Assembly (NCBI GenBank): GCA_020696885.1
Contig: JAJFMS010000083.1
Span: 1 to 8,713 of the forward strand
Direction of reading: 5' to 3'
DNA from: Armatimonadota bacterium
GTDB lineage: Bacteria > Armatimonadota > SYMT01
Length of the DNA stretch: 8,713 nucleotides
In this document: positions 1 to 6,900 of the stretch, one piece after another
How the letters are laid out: every line of letters begins with the position of its first letter
How positions within the stretch are numbered: position 1 is the stretch's first letter
The notes under the pieces: model-generated
Databases searched by the model: none
What the model was told of the DNA's origin: nothing
Seen by the model: only the letters and a program-made list of their open reading frames with translations
Translations under genes and position numbers: made by a program

Positions 1-349
1 TGTGCAGATGGTAGGTCGCCAGCTTATGGTCCGACTCCTGGGTACTCATCCCACGCAGGATGGCGGCGTGCTTCATGAGCCGGGCGAACTTGGGGAAGTG
101 CTCGCTGATGCGGATGCCGGAGACGGAGGTCTCAATGGTCCCGAACTCACCGCGGATGGTGGCGGGGGCGTCGGGCTTCGGGTCCCAGGTGTCGATGTGA
201 CTCGGCCCGCCGGCCATCCACAACAAGATGCAGGCCTTCGGCCGGGGCCGGTCCGGATCGGCGGCCGCCAGCCGGCCCAGCCAGCCGACGAGCGAGGTGC
301 TCGCGGCCGCCGAAGCCAGGAATCCCCGGCGAGTCAACATCGGATTCAT
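1..349 (-). CDS. DUF1501 family protein, Tat-exported, N-terminal part only
   Basis: This gene runs off the left edge, so only about the first 116 residues are visible. Translation on the minus strand gives MNPMLTRRGFLASAAAS followed by a hydrophobic stretch ending LAAA, a twin-arginine (Tat) signal with the RRGFLA core. After it come KACILLWMAGGPSHIDTWDP and then EFGTIETSVSGIRISEHFP and MKHAAILRGMSTQESDH, which match the conserved start of DUF1501 proteins. That family is related to sulfatases and alkaline phosphatases, but its substrate is unknown. I chose the ATG at 347-349 because GGAG at 356-359 lies six bases upstream of it. The ATG at 353-355 directly abuts that GGAG, and a third ATG lies at 338-340. 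It follows the DUF1549/DUF1553 gene by 30 bases on the same strand, the usual partner and order in Planctomycetes, so co-transcription is likely. Family identity is firm; the exact start is less so. Confidence 0.92.
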   Translation of the reverse strand, partial: MNPMLTRRGFLASAAASTSLVGWLGRLAAADPDRPRPKACILLWMAGGPSHIDTWDPKPDAPATIRGEFGTIETSVSGIRISEHFPKFARLMKHAAILRGMSTQESDHKLATYHLH

Positions 350-355
350 GCTCAT

Positions 356-359
356 CTCC
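356..359 (-). promoter_or_regulatory. Ribosome binding site of the DUF1501 gene
   Basis: On the minus strand the bases read GCGGAG ATGAGC ATG. The GGAG lies six bases before the ATG at 347-349 and directly touches the ATG at 353-355, so it favours the inner start. It sits in the short gap after the stop codon of the upstream DUF1549/DUF1553 gene, which fits translation from a shared transcript. Confidence 0.5.
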
Positions 360-379
360 GCAGCGCGGTCGCCCGGCGC

Positions 380-1930
380 TCAATGGTTCAGGGAAAACTC
401 GCTGGTCAGCAGCAGCGCCCAGCCCAGCTCCCGGGCAGCCGTTTCGAGCGACCCGGTGCGAGCCGTATGGGTGCGGAATAACTGCTGCTCCCCTGCGGTG
501 GGGCGCCGCGAGAGGATGGTCAGAAACAGGTCGGCGGCGACCTCCTCCTCCGGCCGGCCCGGCTTCGCCAGGCGCCCCGCCAGCGCGGCCACGCTGCGGC
601 CGGCGAACTGGTCTGCGTTCATCTGCCGCAGCAGGTGCGGGATACCCCGCCGGTACGCGGTGGGGTCGGGATCGGCATCGTCGGAGAAGAACTGCACGAA
701 CTCGGCACGCGGATCGGCCTGGGCGCCTTTCCGGAGCCCGCCCGCCGGCGCGCCGAGAGCCACCACCAGCGAGTCGTACAACTGCCCGGGGGTGAGCACC
801 TTCACCGGCATCCGCCCGAACAGCGCGGCTTGCGTTTCCGGCGCGTCACCGGGCCGGCTCGTACGCTGATAGGCACGGCTCAGCACGATCGCGCGGGTCA
901 GGTACTTGTGATCGAACCCCGACTCCGTGAACCGGCGGGCGAGCAGGTCCAGCAGCTCGGGGTGCGACGGCGGGTTGGCGGAGTGCATATCATCGACCGG
1001 ATTGACGATGCCGCGGCCGAACAGCCGCCACCACGTCCGGTTGGCCATTGCGCGGGCGAAATAGGGGTTCTTCCCGGACGTGAGCCAGGCGGCAAGCGCG
1101 GCGCGGTGAGTCGTCTGCCCGCTGGTGGGCGGCGCGGTGCCGTCCAGGAACGTCGGCGGGCGCGACTGGAACCCATCCGGGGCGCCGCTGTCCTTCAGGG
1201 AGTCCAGGGTGAGCGCGGGATTGTCCTGGAGCCCGAGGGTATAGACCTGCTTCGGCTTCCCCGGGGTCTGGACCTGGGTAAAGAACGCAGCCATGCCCCA
1301 GAAATCCTGCTGCTTCCACGAGACGAAGGGGTGATTGTGGCACTGGGCGCAGCTCAGCCGAACCCCCAGGAAGTAGCGAGAGGTGAGCTCAGTGAGGTCC
1401 GGCACGCTGCGCGGGAGGCGCCCCTCGATAAGGTAGCCGACGGCGGGGTTCTCGTCCGGCTTCCCGGTGGCCGTCAGGAGCTCGGTGGAGAGCCGGTCCC
1501 ACGTGCCGACGTTGAACCGCTCCGCCAGCCACTTCCGGAGCCGGTCCGCCCGGGCCTGGCGATCGTCCCCCAGCAGAGGGATCAGGTAGCCCTGCCAGAC
1601 ATCACCCAGGTGGTCGCCATACCGCGGATCGTCCAGCAGCGCGTCGACCAGGCGAGCACGCCGGTCCGGCCGGGTGTCGGAGAGGAAGCGGACGGTCTGC
1701 TCCGCGGTGGGGATGACGCCGTGTAGATCGAGGTAGACGCGGCGTAGGTACTCCGCATCATCCGCCGGCACGGCTGCCGGAAGGTGCTCGGCCTTCAAAC
1801 GGGCGTCGACCTGCTGGTCGATGAGGACGGCCAGTTCGGAGGCGTCGAGCCCGGTGGCGCCGGATACCCCACCGGCCGCGAGCGAGAGGGTCAGCACGAG
1901 AGGCAGGAGTAGCAGTTTCCACCAGCGCAT
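380..1930 (-). CDS. DUF1549/DUF1553 (PSCyt2/PSD1) exported protein, short form
   Basis: The product has 516 residues and begins MRWWKLLLLPLVLTLSLAAG, a Sec-type signal peptide or membrane anchor. DUF1549 spans about residues 33-225. It includes YLRRVYLDLHGVIPTAEQ (61-78), the DPRYGDHLGDVWQ region (101-113) and the cysteine motif CAQCHNHPF (194-202), a CxxCH of the haem c type. DUF1553 spans about 275-512, with ANRTWWRLFGRGIVNPVDDM (296-315), a HPELLDLLA stretch (323-331) and LTRAIVLSRAYQRTS (344-358). The function of the family is not established, though a redox or extracytoplasmic degradative role has been proposed from the cytochrome-like motif. Many relatives are 700-1100 residues long and carry an N-terminal PSCyt1 cytochrome domain, which is absent here. 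The next gene on this strand is the DUF1501 partner, 30 bases away. The ATG at 1928-1930 places the signal peptide at the N-terminus; only a weak AGG lies upstream of it. Confidence 0.95.
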   Translation of the reverse strand: MRWWKLLLLPLVLTLSLAAGGVSGATGLDASELAVLIDQQVDARLKAEHLPAAVPADDAEYLRRVYLDLHGVIPTAEQTVRFLSDTRPDRRARLVDALLDDPRYGDHLGDVWQGYLIPLLGDDRQARADRLRKWLAERFNVGTWDRLSTELLTATGKPDENPAVGYLIEGRLPRSVPDLTELTSRYFLGVRLSCAQCHNHPFVSWKQQDFWGMAAFFTQVQTPGKPKQVYTLGLQDNPALTLDSLKDSGAPDGFQSRPPTFLDGTAPPTSGQTTHRAALAAWLTSGKNPYFARAMANRTWWRLFGRGIVNPVDDMHSANPPSHPELLDLLARRFTESGFDHKYLTRAIVLSRAYQRTSRPGDAPETQAALFGRMPVKVLTPGQLYDSLVVALGAPAGGLRKGAQADPRAEFVQFFSDDADPDPTAYRRGIPHLLRQMNADQFAGRSVAALAGRLAKPGRPEEEVAADLFLTILSRRPTAGEQQLFRTHTARTGSLETAARELGWALLLTSEFSLNH

Positions 1931-2172
1931 AGGGTTACCTGAGTTGGCTATCCGGGGCAGCGAACGTTACCGAGAGAGGTCGGGAGCAGGCGCGCCGGCA
2001 AGGGGTGGGTGCCGGGTGCTGCCTGGGGATGGTCGTGTCAGAGAGACACCTCCAGGGGATCCGAGTTACTTGTGCTTTGTACCACTCACCGCTCAGCGTT
2101 CATTCAACTGCTTTTCCCACGCCGCCCTGCCGCCGCCTGCCGCACCAGCGCAGAACACACCGGTTCGGTTTC
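1931..2172. other. Divergent intergenic region
   Basis: This 242-base gap lies between two genes transcribed away from each other, so it should carry both promoters. I could not identify a convincing -35/-10 pair, operator or hairpin. A plus-strand reading frame is open from 2005 into the beta-helix gene. Its 56 residues up to 2172 are rich in Cys, Pro and Arg, look non-coding, and would bury the signal peptide, so I treat them as untranslated. Confidence 0.5.
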
Positions 2173-3453
2173 ATGAAACTCTGTAACAGAACGTCTATCC
2201 TGGCACTGCTCGTGATTGTCGGCGGCGGCGTGGTCCCGCCCGCCAGGGTGGGTCACGCCCAGGCTGAGGGGACACGCCGGCCCCCGTCCGAGCCGTGGTT
2301 CCCGAAGGCTCCGCTGCTGCCGCGCCCCGCTGGGGAGGTGCTCCGTGTGTCGACCGTGCCCCAGCTCTACGAGGCGGCGGCACGCGTCAAACCAGGAGGG
2401 ACTCTCCTGCTCGCCAGGGGGCGCTACGTACTTTCCCGCCCGGTGGAACTACGCACCGACGATGTCACCCTACGCGGCGAGGCAGGAGACCGAGATCGGG
2501 TAGTACTGGATGGGGATGGCCGAGGGGAGGCGGTCACGGTCACCGCCTGCTCCGGCGTGACCATCGCCGATCTCACCGTGGAGAATGTCCGGTGGAACGG
2601 CATCAAGATCAATTCGGACACCGGGGTGCAAAAGCTCCGGATATACCATTGCGTCCTCCACAACATCTGGCAGCGCGCCGTGAAGGGCGTCAAGGTGCCG
2701 GCGCAGGACCGGGAGCGGCTGCGTCCGCGTGATTTCCGCATCGAGTACTGCCTCTTCTACAACGACCGTCCCAAGCAGTTCAGTGATGATGCCGCCGACA
2801 CCCCGCAGAACTTCAACGGGGACTACATCGGCGGGATCGACGTGATGTATCCGCAGGGATGGATCATCAGCGACAACGTCTTCGTGGGTATTCAGGGCCG
2901 CAATCGAGAGGCACGGGGAGCCATCTTCCTCTGGCACGACGCGCGGGACTGCTTGGTGGAGCGCAACGTGATCATCGACTGCGACTCCGGCATCTGCCTG
3001 GGGAACGGGCAGCCGCCTCCCGATAGTCCGGTGCATGCCACCGGTTGCACGGTCCGGAACAACTTCGTCACGCGCGCTCCGGAGAATGGGATCCTGGCGG
3101 ACTACACCCGGGATTGCGTCGTCGTCCACAACACCCTGTTCGATCCACAAAGCCGTCGCCGCCGTGGTATCCGGATTGTGGACGGGAATGAGGGACTGCA
3201 CGTGGCCCACAACCTGATGTCGGGTCCCAGGCTTCTGGTAGAGTCCACCAGCGCGTTAAAGCTGGAACTCAACCGGCAAGACGCTCCGGCCACCCTCTTT
3301 GTCGCTCCGAGCACGGGCAACCTGCGCCTGGCGGGGCAAGAGATCGGGATCGTGGACGCGGCGCCCCGGCTCCGGGAAGCACCGGAGGATATCGAGCGGC
3401 AGTCGAGGGGAAGGCTCGCGGACCTTGGCGCCCATGAGGCCAGCGCGGAGTGA
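2173..3453 (+). CDS. Secreted right-handed parallel beta-helix protein
   Basis: The product has 426 residues. It starts MKLCNRTSILALLVIVGGGV and has a Sec signal peptide with a likely cleavage after the AQA at residues 29-31. The ATG at 2173-2175 was chosen because it puts this signal at the N-terminus, although no good Shine-Dalgarno sequence precedes it. Residues 58-118 form the usual entry to a pectate-lyase-like beta-helix: VSTVPQLYEAAARVKPGGTL, then a GRYVLSRPVEL strand and DVTLRGEAGDRDRVVLDGDG. Short helical rungs follow, such as GVTIADLTVENVRWNGIKI (128-146), GWIISDNVFVGI (229-240), CLVERNVIIDCDSGICLG (260-277), CTVRNNFVTRAPENGILAD (292-310) and CVVVHNTLFDP (315-325). The end, about 394-422, resembles the D..R.....DLGAHE closure of such proteins. 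The fold suggests binding or cleavage of polysaccharide, but I see no decisive catalytic set, so the substrate is unassigned. Confidence 0.88.
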   Translation: MKLCNRTSILALLVIVGGGVVPPARVGHAQAEGTRRPPSEPWFPKAPLLPRPAGEVLRVSTVPQLYEAAARVKPGGTLLLARGRYVLSRPVELRTDDVTLRGEAGDRDRVVLDGDGRGEAVTVTACSGVTIADLTVENVRWNGIKINSDTGVQKLRIYHCVLHNIWQRAVKGVKVPAQDRERLRPRDFRIEYCLFYNDRPKQFSDDAADTPQNFNGDYIGGIDVMYPQGWIISDNVFVGIQGRNREARGAIFLWHDARDCLVERNVIIDCDSGICLGNGQPPPDSPVHATGCTVRNNFVTRAPENGILADYTRDCVVVHNTLFDPQSRRRRGIRIVDGNEGLHVAHNLMSGPRLLVESTSALKLELNRQDAPATLFVAPSTGNLRLAGQEIGIVDAAPRLREAPEDIERQSRGRLADLGAHEASAE

Positions 3454-3510
3454 GCAGGCAGCAAGTCGCCGCATCGGTGTGGAGCTTCTGCCGGCTTCTC
3501 GCCTTATTTC

Positions 3511-3736
3511 GGGTGGCCGCCCGGGAAGTGGAACACCCTGCGCCTACAGGTCGACGGCAACCGGGTCGAACACGGGCTGAACGGCAGCGCCGACTGGAAG
3601 CAGTGTCAGGCGCGAAGCAAGTGGCGTCACGCGCCCGGGTTCGCGCGCACCTGCAACGGAGCACCTCTGCCTTCAGGAGCACAACTCCCGTGCCCAGTTC
3701 AGGAACATCAAGCTTCGCAGCATCGCGGCGGAATGA
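3511..3736 (+). pseudogene. Decayed DUF1080 (3-keto-disaccharide hydrolase type) C-terminal remnant
   Basis: From 3511 one frame reads GWPPGKWNTLRLQVDGNRVE, then HGLNGSADWKQCQARSKWRH and APGFARTCNG. Shifting by one base near 3658-3662 continues as HLCLQEHNSRAQFRNIKLRS followed by IAAE and a TGA at 3734-3736. The joined text follows the end of DUF1080 domains (GxWNxxRIxxxGNxxxHWLNG, then W....SK....PGFAR, then GxICLQxHxxxxxFRNIKIR). Three defects mark it as broken. The N-terminal part of the domain is missing. The frame needs a one-base correction. No ATG, GTG or TTG precedes the homology in this frame after the stop at 3451-3453. The HWLNG tryptophan is also Gly here. Intact family members are usually secreted and act on glycosides. 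This frame is the same as that of the upstream beta-helix gene, separated from it by that gene's TGA. The match comes from memory of the family pattern. Confidence 0.75.
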
Positions 3737-3918
3737 CTGGGCGGTCACGAGGTGGGACCGGGGAGTGAGAACACGCGCCTGGAAGCCCTCGGCTCCCAGT
3801 CCTGCGGTACTCACGGCCCAGAAACCGGACGCCTCTTTGTTGCCAAGGATCCGGCCGGTCTTCGGGTCGCGCTTAAGGGGCTTAAGGGAGACTTCCGTCG
3901 AACCTACCCTGCGCACCG
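3737..3918. other. Spacer between convergent units, no gene recognised
   Basis: This 182-base stretch separates the DUF1080 relic from the stop codon of the large minus-strand gene. Both strands have open frames here, as is common at this GC content, but none resembles a known family to me. It contains the inverted repeat CTTAAG-GGG-CTTAAG at 3872-3886. No run of T residues follows on either strand, so it is not a convincing terminator. Confidence 0.4.
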
Positions 3919-6900
3919 CTACGGCCCAGTAGCAGGCACTGCCTGGCTGAACTCGCTGGTCTCGAAGATGCCGCTGCCGTAGTCCCGGCTCGCAGTGGCC
4001 GTGAAGTACTGGTCGGCCCCGCTCCCGCCTAGCGAGAGGGCGACGCTGAACGCGGCGTTGCCTCCACTATCGGTCGTGACCAGCGCGCTGCCGAGGTAGA
4101 CTTCTCCCTCCCCCCAGCCCGTGGCGTCCGGCTCGACGCTGCGGTACAAGTCGACCGCGAGCCTAGTCTTGGCGGAGCTGTGCAGCGTGCCCTTCAGCGT
4201 GACCGTGTTGCCGCTTGCCGTCGCCTGGGTGAGCACGGGATAGTTCTGCAGCGCGTTTGGGCCCTTGTCTTTGTCCAGCGAGTCGTTCGGGGTCACCCCC
4301 GTGGCGGGGTCGATAGAGGCGAACAAATTGATGCCTAACCTACCGTTTCCAAAGATCGCATTACCGCGGAAGGCATTGCGGCTCCCACCGCGGGACAGGA
4401 CGCCATGCGAGGCGTTGTAAACGATCCGATTGCCGGCGCCGGCGCCGAAGCCGCCGAAGGTGTTGCTCCCCTGCGTATTGGCATCGCTCAAGAACACACC
4501 ATTGAGGTTGGGAAGCGGCAGCGCACCCGTGACGTCGGATCCGATGAAGTTACCCTGGAAAAGGTTGCCGGAGCCATCCAGGTACACTCCCGCCCCCAGG
4601 TTCCCGGAGATCACGTTTCGGGCCGCTGGCGATAGCCCGCCCACGAGGTTCCCGGCACCGATGATGTCCAGGCCGGTTTCGTTCGGTAGCCCGGCGATGC
4701 CCGTGAAGTCACTCCCCACCAGGTTGCCCTGAACCACTGCCCCGGATTGCCGGAGTACGACGCCCGCCTCTCGATTGCCCGAGATGAGATTGCCCGCGCC
4801 TGCTACCGTACCACCTACGGTGCACTTGGGGCCTGCCACGTACACCCCATCGTTGTTTGGAATGGGCAGGGTCCCGCTGGCGTCCGTGCCGATGTAGTTG
4901 CCCTGCACCAGGTTTCCGCTGCCGCTGGAACCGCTGCCCAGGATGGCCACTCCGCTGTTGACGTTACCGGAGAGCAGATTGCGGACCACCGGAGTGGCCC
5001 CGCCGATCAGGTTGTTGCTACCAGTAACAAAGATCCCATCGATACCGTTCGGCAGCGCGCCGGTGCCTGTCGCGTTCGTGCCCGCGAAGTTGCCCTGGAC
5101 CTTGTTTGTCGAGCCAGCCACTAAAACGCCATACTGCCCGTTGCCGGAGATGAGGTTGCCCGCTCCCGCCACCTCTCCGCCTACGATCACCGTCTTAGCG
5201 ATCGAGTCGATGCGGAGTCCAGTGTTCACATTCGGTAGCGAACCGGTTCCGAAGGCGTTCGTGCCGATGAAATTCCCCTGGATTAAGGTCGCGGTCCCGA
5301 ACACGTCCAGCCCGTAAAGACGATTGCCGGAGATGAGGTTCCCCGCGCCGGCTTGCGACCCACCGATCCGGTTGTTCGCTCCGGACTCGGAGACCCCCCG
5401 GTTGTTGGGAACGGCCGTTAATCCGGCAGAGTCCGTCCCGATGCGGTTGCCCTGAACCTGGGTCCCGCTGGTCGCTATTCCAATCCCATCGCCATTACCG
5501 GAGATGAGATTGCCCGCGCCCGGGGCAGTGCCGCCAATCGTGTTGCCAGGCGCCCAGACCGTGATCCCATAGTTGCCGAAGCTCCGATCGACGGCCTGGG
5601 TTCCCGCGGCGTCGGTGCCGATGTAATTGCCCTGAACCAGGTTGCCGGTCTCGAACAAGCTCAGATTCACGCTTTTGTTCCCGGAGATCACGTTTCCCGC
5701 GCCTGGGGTGGCCCCGCCAATCACGTTGGCGCCCGCGCCCTTCTTGATGATGACGCCGCTGGTGCCATTGGGCAGAGGGTTGACTCCGGAAGCCGTGGTG
5801 CCGATGTAGTTACCCTCCACCTGATTTGCCGCCGCCCGATCGGAGAAGGCGAGACCATCCGTCGTGTTACCGGAGATCAAGTTGCGCGCGCTGGGGGTGA
5901 GACCCCCGACGACGTTGTTCATCGATCCGGCGATGATGACCATGCCGGTGCGATTTGGCAGGGCTGCGGTACCGCCGGGCCTGGTACCGATGAGGTTGCC
6001 TTGAATGAAGTTACCGTTCGCGGAGAGGAGCAGCACGCCGTTGCCGGAGTTGCCGGAGATCAGGTTGCCGGCCCCGGCGGTGACGCCGCCCACCACGTTG
6101 CCGGAACCGTAGGCCACGCTCACGCCATTGGTCTGCGGCACGGCTGCGGTGCCGGCGGCATTCGTGCCCACGTAGTTGCCCTGGATTACGTTCCCGGTAG
6201 CGGCAGCCGCGTCGAGGAACACCCCATGGTTGGCGTTTCCGGAGATGACGTTGCGCGCTCCGGGAGTCACGCCACCCACGACGTTCCCCGCGGCCCGCAG
6301 GATGATCCCCGAGTCGAGCTGGTTACCGGGCTTGCCGTTGCCCAGCGCCTTCGTACCAGTGGCTTCCAAACCGACGTAATTGCCCTGCACCCGGTTCCCA
6401 CCGTCGGCAATCACAACCCCACTCTGCTTATTGCCGGAGATCACGTTTCCCTCGCCGGGCGCGTCCCCGCCGATGAGCGTATCCTGTGCCCCGGCTTGTA
6501 GCTGGATCCCCACACCGTTCGGAAGGCTCCGGGCACCGGCCCCATCGGTCCCGATGTAGTTGCCCTGCACCCGGTTGCGCTCCACGATATCCTGCGAGGC
6601 GGACGTGCCGTAGATCGTCACCCCGGCGGTGACGTTCCCGGAGATGATGTTCCGGGCCGCCGGGGTGGCGCCGCCCACGACGTTGTCCGAGGCCCGAGCG
6701 ATGACTACCCCAAACCCGTTGGCCAGCGCAGAGGCGCCGTTTGCGGAGACCCCGATGCGGTTGCCCTGCACCACGTTGCGGGCTGCGGCCGTACCAACGA
6801 TCTGAACGCCGTTCGACTGGATATTTCCACTGATGACGTTGCCGGGGCCGATCGCATTCTCCAACGCGTCCTCCACGCGGACACCCATGAAGTTGCCGAG

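Noticed and set aside
147..383. A 78-residue minus-strand frame overlapping the DUF1501 gene
   Set aside because: It has no family resemblance, while the neighbouring frame on the same strand shows a Tat signal and conserved DUF1501 motifs.
635..1726. A 363-residue plus-strand open frame antisense to the DUF1549/DUF1553 gene
   Set aside because: It has high Arg/Gly/Pro content and no domain pattern, whereas the opposite strand has continuous family motifs throughout. It is a shadow frame.
2005..2172. Upstream extension of the beta-helix gene from an ATG at 2005
   Set aside because: The 56 extra residues look non-coding and would place the signal peptide inside the protein. The ATG at 2173 gives a normal exported N-terminus.
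3269..3916. A 215-residue minus-strand open frame beginning with GTG, including LKRDPKTGRILGNKEASGFW near its start
   Set aside because: The first part is compositionally plausible, but I recognise no family. The rest lies antisense to the DUF1080 relic and the end of the beta-helix gene and becomes Arg/Pro/Cys-rich, typical of a GC-driven shadow frame.
6001..6501. Plus-strand open frames within the beta-helix array with periodic peptides
   Set aside because: Their apparent repeats (such as VAGDQVAGPGG and VSGDDVARSGS) simply mirror the real repeats coded on the minus strand.
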